Origin: Enoplolaimus lenunculus
Lineage: Eukaryota; Nematoda; Enoplea; Enoplida; Thoracostomopsidae
Assembly (NCBI GenBank): GCA_030248215.1
Contig: JASANG010001446.1
Location: 1 to 64,000, forward strand
Length of the DNA: 64,000 nucleotides
Reading direction: 5' to 3'
A program made the position numbers and the translations under genes. Within the stretch, counting starts at the first letter, position 1. Each line of letters opens with the position of its first letter. This document shows positions 11,109-22,200 of this stretch, one piece after another. The notes under the pieces were generated by a model that was not told the origin of the DNA, did not search any database, and worked only from the letters and a program-made list of their open reading frames with translations.

Positions 11109-12023
11109 TTACCTTTTCACTTTTGACCAGAAGCTTAAGTTTGGAAACTTCGTTTCCCAACCTGATCCCGCCTGATTATTTGTTGAAGTCGACGAAGTCC
11201 CAAAATCCGGCAAAATATCAACAGTCAAAATGGCATCTAACGCATCGTCAACACGATACAAGTCTTCAGCAACGCGTTTCATTTTTGCACTTGAATCAGC
11301 CATCATCGATTGTACAGCAATTAGCGACGCTGAAAGGCCTTGTCGACACGCAATCGGGCCTCCGCCAAGTAACTCAGCCGTGCCAGACGACTTGCCAAGT
11401 GACGTTGACGCGTTGAGCGGTTGGCACAACGCTCGAGCAACTGCGTTATACTGTGCCGACGAGAAAATACACGCGTCGCGTGCCAGTTGCGCGTGACTTT
11501 CGCGCAACTTTAAATGCAATAAACTATTGAATCGAGGTGTATCCGGTGGTGATTCGACGGCACCGGTTGCCATATACGATGCGAGACACGGTGCATAGCT
11601 GGAAGCGAGCGGTTGCGGCTTGATACTCAACGACGGAAGCGGCGCCGGCTTTCGCGGCGAACGTTCTGTACTTCTGCGACGAATTTTATCATTCATCGAA
11701 GAATTTCGACACATTTCCCTGGTGTTCGTTTCAAATTCAATATCTTTGTGTGATACAGGTTTGACACCCGTATGTTGTCCTATCAGGTGTAGGTCTGATT
11801 GATCACAACAGTCATTCGTGTAATAGCGGACGCTAGGACGAGTGTCCTTTAAATACTGTGCAGAAATCAGTGGTTGACTTGCTGGTAAAACCGATTTTAC
11901 GGTTCGATCAAAGGTTGTAGTTTGAAATTCAGCTGCAGCACTGGTATAATCTGATTCATCCAATTCGTCATCTGTTTCCGGCGCTTCACCCGGTATTACA
12001 ATTGCATGCGCATAACCAGACAT
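11109..12023 (-). CDS. Unrecognised 304-aa ORF, possibly spliced onward
   Basis: ATG at 12023 (MSGYAHAIVIPGEAPETDDE), open for 304 codons to a TAA at 11109. The N-terminal two-thirds is Ser/Thr-rich and probably disordered, with an acidic patch (ETDDELDESD) and a basic stretch around KIRRRSTERSPRKP. The C-terminal third looks folded and helical: LHLKLRESHAQLARDACIF, then SLIAVQSMMADSSAKMKRVA and EDLYRVDDALDAIL. GC content and long openness strongly support coding. Its last bases AAAAG|GTAACC form a good splice donor, so the visible stop could be intronic and the protein longer. I do not recognise the family; a trafficking or cytoskeletal adaptor is only a guess from the coil-like C-terminus. 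Confidence 0.65.
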   Translation of the reverse strand: MSGYAHAIVIPGEAPETDDELDESDYTSAAAEFQTTTFDRTVKSVLPASQPLISAQYLKDTRPSVRYYTNDCCDQSDLHLIGQHTGVKPVSHKDIEFETNTREMCRNSSMNDKIRRRSTERSPRKPAPLPSLSIKPQPLASSYAPCLASYMATGAVESPPDTPRFNSLLHLKLRESHAQLARDACIFSSAQYNAVARALCQPLNASTSLGKSSGTAELLGGGPIACRQGLSASLIAVQSMMADSSAKMKRVAEDLYRVDDALDAILTVDILPDFGTSSTSTNNQAGSGWETKFPNLSFWSKVKR

Positions 12024-12618
12024 GTTTGTTAAATTGCGAAACACCAAACGCCTATACGTGACTTTGAATAGGTAGCATTATTAATGTTACTATAAAATCC
12101 GACAATAACTGTTTACTCTGCAATTTTTTACATACGGTTTTTTGTGTATATGACTAAAAACCGAACCATGTATAGAACATGGTCGGATCAGTATTATAAG
12201 CATATTCCTAAACCTATTTCTAAGCCTAAGCCAAAGCAAAAAAGTTAGTCTAAAATTTAAACTGATTCTATTACAGCAATCACAAAAACGTATACATATC
12301 ACTCAAACCACCACCTTTACAAACTTTTAAGCTGATTTCTAAACGCTGACTCATGTAAAGAACAGTGGCGAAACGCCTTTTGTGCGGGAATGCAATAAAC
12401 TTAAGCTTTAAACTAGGAATTTTAAAAAAACTTCCATTATTTTATTCCAAAGATTTCTTAAAATATTTTGTCTTTTCCAATGGTGTAAAGAAATACCAAT
12501 TTTTGCTAAGGATTAGGTGTACGTTCATCGTTACGCTTAGGAATATGCTTATACTACTTTGTAAAATTATCTATTTCAATTATGGCCAATGTTACTTTAG
12601 GGAGCGTAATAAGATTAA

Positions 12619-12880
12619 CCCTTTCTCACATGAATATTTTCTATTTCTCCTGAGACCTACTTTTAGGCTAGGATTCGAACTCCGGTGACTGGAGTGGGAG
12701 GCGTATATCATCACCACTCAGCTATAGGAGCTTGACGTTCGAGCCCGAGGGGCTCTCACGTCTTTTGGTGATTTAGTACTATGTATACGCGTTGTAGTTG
12801 TTAAACACGGTGCGATATATTATTTAACGTATATATACTGCGCTGAGTTGCCTATGGGCAACTCTCAATGTGAGAAGGGG
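12619..12880 (-). mobile_element. piggyBac-like MITE with internal tRNA-like sequence, copy 1
   Basis: 262-bp element flanked on both sides by TTAA (12615-12618 and 12881-12884), with inverted ends CCCTTTCTCACAT and TGTGAGAAGGGG. Read on the minus strand it contains GCTCCTATAGCTGAGTGG (A-box-like) and GGAGTTCGAATCC (B-box-like), i.e. a tRNA-like promoter core. It has a same-length partner at 45303-45565 in opposite orientation. TTAA duplication is the hallmark of piggyBac transposition; transposase would be supplied elsewhere. Confidence 0.8.
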
Positions 12881-13385
12881 TTAAACCTATTAAGCCGAAG
12901 CGTTGCAAAAATGTGTTCCTAAGCCTAAGCAAAAAATATAATCGAGAATCTAAACCTACATTTATATAGACCCACCAGAAACCTGGACGTTCCTTAAAGT
13001 AATATGATCCTCACTTAAACCCTCATTAGCGCTTAAGCACAATAGCTCCATTTAAACCATCGTAATCAAAAACGTCGGTGTCAAATCCTAAAATTTACGT
13101 CTGAGTTACGGAATAAAATTTTGAGAACGAATAGGTAAATGAGATTCGGTGAGTGACTGCACTCGGATTGAAAACCTCGCTCTTGAACATTATTTTCATA
13201 CTCGCAATGAAAGCTTAAACCAATAATAATTTATTTGAATATATAACACATAAACATTTTGCCCCAACATATTTAAGCGAACTTTATACTAAAATCCAAC
13301 AAAGCTACACTGCAGGTTTCACCAGAGATATTCACACGGATGCTTACAACTCGAATTTACTTATATACAGAGCCACTACAAGGCA

Positions 13386-13703
13386 CTAGCTATGTAATAC
13401 ACGTTTATAATGCTTGTAATGTAAACGTTGTTGGTGCACCAATGCACTTCTGGGAAGATCTTTCAGCATATATGTCTGCGAACAGTATCGTGGTTTCATA
13501 AACAGTTGATGCACAGATGCACCATCGGGCATTAACGGGTTAATAGCTTTAGCAGAAAATCGACCGAGGTACAATAATTTTTGTCTACATTTGCGCAGAA
13601 CTTTGTCGGCGTCTTTGGTTCGATTTTTTAATTCCAATTCACGATTTACATATTTTTTGAAGATAAAACAATCGAAAAACCAGTTTTTGTCAAATATGTA
13701 CAT
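13386..13703 (-). CDS. Possible coding exon, 105 aa, unrecognised
   Basis: ATG at 13703 directly after an acceptor-like GGTGTAG|GAG, open for 105 codons to TAG. Composition is protein-like (LELKNRTKDADKVLRK, NPLMPDGASVHQLFMKPRYC) with basic residues throughout, but I cannot place it in a family. It lies just downstream of the SCFD1 stop on the same strand, so it could be a small neighbouring gene, a last exon of one, or chance. Confidence 0.28.
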   Translation of the reverse strand: MYIFDKNWFFDCFIFKKYVNRELELKNRTKDADKVLRKCRQKLLYLGRFSAKAINPLMPDGASVHQLFMKPRYCSQTYMLKDLPRSALVHQQRLHYKHYKRVLHS

Positions 13704-14034
13704 CTCCTACACCAATGCCAATTTAAAATAAACTTAACTTTCTAAAAGACTCAATTTTTTAACAATTATTATCACAGGCTGCAGAAATTCATAAATCAAT
13801 ATTTCCATGATCAAGCTTCTCTGCCCAAACGAGTTAACTGAAAATAAAATTGATAGAAGCATCAATTTTCACATACGAACACCAGGTCAAAACCATGAAA
13901 CTCGTAAGATGCACGATAGTCGAATTGCGTTAGCTGAGAAGATTATACATTGTCGTTCTTTTAGTAGACCTTCCTCAAAATTGTATAGACTTTCCCGTGG
14001 TTTACTCAAGGATTTGGCTGCCACAGAAAAACAA

Positions 14035-16163
14035 TCATCTCATTATATCATTTACCTGTGACAGAAAACTTGACGCGTTCGTTAGCTCCGTACAACCATA
14101 AATAATCTTTTTGCTTGGATTCCCCACGGCCTTCGCCTACAATAATGTTTATAATTATGGCCAATGTTACTTTTAGGGGCGGAACAGTAGATTAAACGTA
14201 TTCCTAAGCCTAAGCCTAAGTCTAAGCGCTGCAAAAGCACATTCCTAAGCCTCAGCAAAAAATGTAATATAGGATCTAAACCTACTCTTTCATAGACCCA
14301 CCAGATACCTTTAAAGCAACATGGGCCATAATCATTATGGTGACATTATTTTCCGATTTTTAGTAGTTGAACTGTAATGTATTTTAAAGCATACAACAAT
14401 CTATACAAACGTTCACGAATTGGCTGGTGATTTTGAGCCTTGCAAAAACATTAGTCGAAACATTCGTCAACATCACACGTATGCACAGTCGAATTCTGAC
14501 TACTCTACGAAATACCTTTGAATAATCCACCAAATTTTGATATTCGATGAAATTGCCACCGCCAACCATAAACACAATTGCTTCTTGAAATGGTGAACGA
14601 TTGCGTGGAATTGTGTTCCTACAACACATTAAGGACACCGGTGTTAACTCTCGCAGGGCAGCTAGAAATAATGGTACTCGAACAAGTATCACATAAAGCC
14701 TTTCATGAATAATGTTCACAAAACCTACGCAAAAATATCACATGCACGGCAGCAGAACAGATTGATTTACTACGCGCGAATCATTTTGTTAAAATAAGAT
14801 CACCCAGTGACTAAATTCTAACAAAACAACTTGAAGCGTTTCTACTGTCGCATTTATGCAAATAACTTTGATGAACAATCTTTACAAACAATAATAAGCA
14901 AAAAATATAACACACGCGCTAGTTGACCGGACCAATTTAGGATCAAAATATCTGTAGTCGTCAATATCTGGGACCGATTTCATATCCATAATCGCGTCCG
15001 CAATCCTAGTTACTGGTAGATTCTAAAAGAAAAGTTCACATCATAAACGTTCACAAATTTACATACACTTCTCTGGCAAATTATATCTAAAAATTAGTAA
15101 CAAATTCTTCGGGCTCCTAAAGGAAACGAAATATTGATATAAAAAGTTCGGTATTGATCATTACTTTGATACAGAACTCTAGTAAATATCTAAACGTTTC
15201 ATACAAAAGCTTAAAATAATGGTTCTGTAACAAAGCAACACAAACGTAATATCATATTTATATTTTTGTAAAAACAAAATCGAAATCACTCTGCCCAGTT
15301 ATATGAACGAGCACTTAGACTTGAAAAATAAACAACCAATTAAATTGCAAGACCATCCTCATAGCACAAAATTAAACACTTACATGCTTTTTCACAACCA
15401 AATTTTTCACGCCTTCCATAACCAACTGAGAACTTTGATTTAATAACTTTGAAAACATTGTCGCAGTTTTGGTTCCACTGCCCGCAAACGTATCTCTTGA
15501 TATCTTTGCAACCATTCTAAAGCACCGCATATTAATACATTAAAATACACGTTGAATGCATCAGACAAAGTACATTTTTGCTATGTTTCTAATAAGCATC
15601 TGAAGTAATTACTGTTCGACTTACGAACAAATTGCAGGTCTTGGAGTAATTCTGGCCGTTTAAGCAAACATAATTAGCAATCGGTGAGCGTTTCCTGGTA
15701 ATTATGTCAAAATGTACCGCGAAACGCATTAAATAGTCTGCACATCTAAACTTCATAAAAACGTTAAAATGCTATTAGGAAGGTGAAATAAATTTCATTC
15801 AGCATTAAGAATCAGCTGGTTTTGTTGAGGCGAGAAAATTATGTATGTTGCAAAAACATAGATCAGCAACGAAGAACATACTTCCACCGCTTCAAATATT
15901 TTAAACATGACGCTTCGCAACCACTTTCTTCCAAGGCGGTTGTAAGCACTGCAAGATCAGCCTGAAAAATTCACTCAGTAAAATATACTGCACGCAGAAA
16001 AAACTTGCTGTACTTAGGCAAACTCAAAAACGATCCATTGTCCAGCCTGCTTGCTTTACTAAGAATAATTCAGCAATTTTTATTGAAACCGCAAAATGTG
16101 TGATCTACATAACAACTGTATACAACAACACTAATAATAATAATAATAACAACACCAACAACC

Positions 16164-16200
<37 letters not shown>

Positions 16201-19200
16201 AACAACTGTATACAACAACAACATACATTAGTCAGATCGCCACAAATATAATGAATAATGAACAGTCTTGTTCTATCTTCAATAGAACCGAATTCTTGAT
16301 TCTTCAGAATTTCCACAATTGGAGTTGCCGTTGTTTGACGTGCCATAATCTTTTCTTCAGTTTCGAAATATTCATCTAACTTGCGAGCCTAAAATTGAAT
16401 AAACTTTACACAGCAACTCGACAAAATGCTCATATCAAGACCTTTGAATGTTATACATACTTGTAGTTAATCTTTTTGCGTTAAGCGTGTCACCTTGGTT
16501 AACGCGGTTGTTAGAGAGTTACGCGCCTACATCGATGTCTTGAAATGAGAGCTGCAGTGTATTTACAAAATTTACCTTTATCTGATCAAGAACAGCAGTG
16601 GCGATATTTGTATGCATATCAATTAAACGCTTTCTATCTAACAATTCGGGCAGCGAACTAAAACATAAAACACAATTATTAGTCTGATAAAAGCATCAAA
16701 ATAAGCTCATAAAACGGAATTGCACTATAACAAAATGCACACACACACCGACAAACTTAACAAATTTCGCTATACTAGACATATCGCTATGATTGCAGTG
16801 AACATCAAAAATGTCCTCAACAGATAGAACCCAACTAAGGTAAACGGAGCACATTTTGCCCACTGGCATATTATGCACAAATTTCAACCGCCTAAATGAG
16901 GGGAGTAGGCTAATGCCTCCGCGCGTTGCGTTTTTGCTGTACCCTCTTATTAATGTGGTCGATGTCATCTGCTATATATAATACACCTGTTGTTGGGTAC
17001 ATTCTTTTGTGCACCCCGTTGCACGCTTCTGTGTAAATGATCATCCGCTCTTGGTATAAGATAAATAGATTGATAAAACAGATGACAAATGAAGTTACAG
17101 ACTGCAAAAGTCTATTGCAGTGTCCATCTCACACTACACATGAAGCCACTATGGAGCACTCTTTAAATATTATTTCGTCTATGTCTAGATTGCATTAGAA
17201 TATGAATAATTTTCTTAGCGTCTCATATGGAAGTCCTATTCTATTTCATATGAAAGCCCTATCCTATGACAAAGTCGCTGCCCCAAAAACTGTTTTCCCG
17301 AAAATCTGTATATTGCTTGTAGCTCAAGATCAACTGAATACCTGCGTTTTTTCGTTTGAACACAACGAACACTGAGTCAATGCTAATGCAAGGTTATGCA
17401 GATATGTATTCAGCCTGCAAGGAAGCCTACCTGACAGTCGACGTGAGTTTTTCAGTCGTATCGGTCACCATAGTCACCACCGAATCAGAATTTGAGTCGA
17501 GACCCTGTAGTACGATACAACACACAAGTTGTAGCATTATTGCAAAACTTAGAATAGGAAGACGATGCAGTAAGTATATCACCGTTATGAATTAAAATAA
17601 CTTAACATCAAAATAATTATTTACCATCGCACTTTTTAATTTCTTTATTTCATCTTCTTTGCTTCGATATGATTCAAGTTCCTCTTGCACTGCTTCTGCA
17701 ACTTCGGGAAACGGGCTAAAATAAACCACTCTGCTATTGTTTTAGCAATAATGTTTTGATGACCTTCCACATGACAACTCAAATAAGTGCAGCAATATAA
17801 ACTGTAGAGCACGTTTCAACTAATTTCATTGAGTAAATGTAATATTCAAATAACGCGATATCAAATTTTTAAACGTACTTTCCTTTATGACTGATCCAAA
17901 AACGATCATTAACATCTAAATCATACTCGCGAGTTTTGCCACCGTCTTTCAACAGCACTCTATTCAGCTCCAGATCCTAATCGTGAAAAAACAAAATATC
18001 CAAACAAACGGTTAGCTACAAAAATACATTTGCTACAACTGTATGACGAACACTGAACGCATAATCTCTCAGTCAGTGAAACACGAAAATACCAGCTGCG
18101 GAAAACCTCTATTTCGGATTTTACACGTTTGTTATACAAACAATGCAATGCAGAAATTGATAACTCTTCGCAAATATCAAAGCGACAAAAATACAACACC
18201 TGTAGGACACGTATATATTTTCCAACACGTACCAATAAATCATGTACAAGCGCTTGATATGTCCAAGTATGATGTAACGGTGTTGCAATATCCAAATTAC
18301 GGTCCAATATAATTAAAACTGGTCGATGAAAGCTGTAAGTAAAAAAACAATAATGTGGCTAATATCACAATATAACTGTCAAAACCAGTGCAACAAACAA
18401 CTGAACGCTTAATTCTATAACCAGAAAGACATGTGAAACAAAAGTTTCCGTTGAGTTTTATAGATATATATCACATACAACAGCAACCGAAGTTACAACA
18501 ACATACTTCGACATATCTTTATACGTATTTACCATGCAACCCAACCAAAATACATCATTATAATGTTATAGTATTTTCACTCATGAAACTCCCAAAACTA
18601 GTAAAAATTCAAGAAAACAATCGTGCCTGACTTGTCCAGCCCGCAGATTATCGATAGTAAATAAATTGTTTCGCGCATCACTCAAGTTATCACGCAATTT
18701 CTTATCCAATTTCTAAACATAATAATTATTGATTACTACAGATATTTTATGCTACAATAACAAACATATTTCACGCTTTCAAGCCATTATTCGGATGCTA
18801 TATTCATACAGTGGCCAGTTACTTTAGTTAGCTTAGATAACACGCGAATTAACGGCAAATTAATAAATCTGCAAGCTGAGCAGTCTCTAGCCAATTGGCA
18901 CTTAATTCTCGTCGAAAATCCAGTGCTCGGTTATCCTTCAATAATAATAGGCTGATTCAGCTCACAAGGGGACAGACTAAGAAAAACAAAAACCACCTCA
19001 TAATCTCTTACAAGGGTTTTAAACTTTGGCGATTTCACTACAAGCCTTATTGAACTTAACCGTGTGCATTCATGTTTCAACACAATAAATATTTAGGCAA
19101 GTCGTACATAAAGCATCACACACACTGATGTCAAACTAGAAAAACAAAACCGAAATAAGCACTGGTAAACATACCTCCGCCACAAGTTCGGCAATATTGC

Positions 19201-22200
19201 CTTTAGGAGACCGAATAATTGGCACATAGCCTAAAATTAAACACAGTTGTTTAGCATACTTTATGGTAAATTTATAACTAGAGAGCTCTTGTAATACGAA
19301 CCTAAAGACTATGGCATCAAAAACTCACCAAACTATATAAAGCAATGAACGCAAGTTGATATAAACTGCTAAAGATTATAACTCCCATTAATCAACAATT
19401 TTTAACTGAAATTTTAAGTCACGACAATATAAAATAAAACCTCTGACAGATTACCCATTGTTACGCAAACTGAAAAAAGGCCGTCGGCAATTGCATTTGT
19501 CATTTGATCCATTTCATTGTCAGTTACTGAGCCTCTGTTGAGCGCTGAAACAAAAAATTTTGCTACTAAGAACACGGTATATAATAGTTGTTTTCTTTCG
19601 TCAAAGTAAAGTACCTACCAACATCATTAAACTTCACTTTCGATCATGTCACGTTAACAAGCATAGCGAAATGTCAAGATAAAACCGGTACTACAATTTA
19701 CCGGTACATGTCACATGAAAAAATGACCCCCAATAACTGACTACCAAGCACATTTTCATGGGGGTCCGATTTCTATAGCACTATCGTGTGAAAAATAATC
19801 CTCACTAAAGAGACCCCATGAAAAAATGACCCCCGTTTCAAGCCAGCCAAAGGTTGTAACATATTCAAGCCAACCTAAATTGTGCACATTATGAAATTGA
19901 ACGGAATTAACAGTTGTTATAGTTGTTTATGCGTGTTAGCTTTTAAGTCTTTGCGTTTATGACCATGTTATTTAGTAATATATACGAACGTTTTTTAAGC
20001 ATAATTGCTAAAATTACTATCGGAATCGGCATATATAGGTTTGCCATCGGCAAAATTTGCAAATAAGGATGAATATCGGTATTGGCAAAACTTTGAAGTT
20101 GGCGCATCACTATTTTCTGGTTTAGTTCTAGATATCGTAAACTATCAAAGCCCATATATCTCCGAGAAAATGGCTAATACTTCACACAATTCGTACTCAG
20201 AAATAAGAAATTATTTCGAAACCATTAGTGTTCGCCCCGGTACTATCTCGGGGGAGTGGTCAGGAGTGACCTAGAATGCCCACCGAAAAATTCTTGATTT
20301 CCATCCTTAACAATTCAGTGATTTAGACCCATAAACCAAAATCTCGGCTGCGCGAATGTATGTTTGTTTTAATCTTCCAGTTTATTTCTTCTTGAACTTA
20401 AATTAGCTTCATCGTCTGTTCCTCAACTTATGAACAGTAAATGTGGTTTGCTGAGTTTGCTATCTAAACTAAGCTTTCGCTGTGTTTAAGAATATTCGCC
20501 AGCGGGAAGTAATTTATTTCTGTGTAAAAACTGACTGGGGTCTCTGTTTTACGGGTGTCATTTTTTCATGCGTCTCGGTGTAAAAATGACCGGGGCTCTT
20601 TTTAGTGGAGGCTATTTTTTCAAGCAACAGTACTTTGAAAATCAAACTCACGTGAAAATATGCCCGGGGGTCATTTTTTGGGAGGTTATTTTTTCATGCG
20701 ACACCGGAATTTGAAAAATACCTGAGCAGGAACCAGAAAATTAAAAAAAACATGCCACCGAAAAATTAAGTTTTATTTTCTTTTTGGCAAATTATTGGTT
20801 AAATAACCTTAGTTGAAGATAGGTATTTACTTAACCTGCTACATTTTACATTTTCATTAACCAAGAAGCGAAATCGCCTTCGATGGTTTTTTATTATCGC
20901 AAGATTTATATACTAAAGAAATTTATAATACTTTTATCGCCATTTTTAGTAAAATGCTTAATTTCCACCGACCAAAATTTAATAGGTGGAAAGTGAGAAA
21001 ACACCAGAAACTAAATTCCGGTTGCATTCTGCAGTGTCGTTGTAATAACTACACAAATTCAACTTATATATTCACAAAGTAATTCAGTGCTGATATAAGC
21101 CACATTTTATACATTAAACTTAAGTATGTGAATTAATATTTTACTCAAGTTCCTACTGTTAAAAATCAATCGGTTTGTAGTGTGCAAAAACACATTTTTA
21201 GGACATAGCTTTAATTTACAAAAGTATCAATTCTAAACACGACATATACACAGTCCTTCTTACAATAATAGGATAGCAAATTATTTTCGTCTTTCTGATG
21301 CTTCCGTAAGGTGAATAAATCATCTTCCAAACATATGAAGTTGAGATATTGATCAAAAACCTAAAACTAAATACTGGAGTCGCTCTAACAAACACACTGC
21401 TGACGTACGCGCTGGAAAGTTCGTAACTCCACAACCATTAACAAAATTTTTCATTAGTATGTCAAAACTAGTCATGTCTATCTATTTATGGGCGTAACGA
21501 GGAGTTTGCAAAGGGGATTGCGTTCTAAAACATTTCGAATGCGGTTTTTGCGTTACAAGCTGGAACAGTATGTTAAAAGCCTTATTATAATTTCAAATGG
21601 TTGAAGTTTGAACCCTTAAAACTCTCTGGCGATGCCTTTGTGTCTATCTTAAAATATAATATTTAAAACTTTCAGCGGAGAAATCGGATACTTTTCACCA
21701 CCCGATTCCGGTATTCAAAACGTTATTTTATACCTGCTTATAGTTCATACTTTACAGGACATTTTTGGTTACTGAATGTAATATCTTGCAATTACAAATA
21801 ATTCCCGAAACTTAATGACAAAACAGCATTACGATAGATTTTACAGTAACAGGTATGTTTCGCTTTCCGATTACGGTTGAGAATTTTTCCATTTAACGGT
21901 TCCTATACGTTGAAACTTTTTGCGAGTTACATGTTCAGGTCTACCATCGAATGGCCTAAAAAGTCAATAAAAATACATAATGAGTTACTCACACCATAGC
22001 AAATGGATATAAAATTCAAATAGTGCTACGCATCACAGCTAAAACGAATACGCTTGCGCTGTGACACGCAAAATTGTATACTTTTTAATACAGCTGCAAA
22101 CATTCAGAACCCATACTTACCTTTTTAACTTGCTCAACGCATCCATGTTGAACTGCAGCAGCTGCTAAATCTTCAAGTCGAGGTCGGCTCAAAGACGAAA

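Larger units (their letters stand above)
12024..14034. other. Intergenic: MITE cluster
   Basis: Contains the TTAA-flanked element at 12619-12880, a degraded GCCCATGTATAG-family copy near 12164-12275, CCTAAGC-rich fragments around 12890-12990, and the weak minus-strand ORF at 13386-13703. Confidence 0.5.

Noticed and set aside
16131-16346. Minus-strand frame with poly-Cys tail
   Set aside because: The Cys run is the AAC microsatellite; the only coding part is SCFD1 exon 15 (16388-16227), which is spliced before it.
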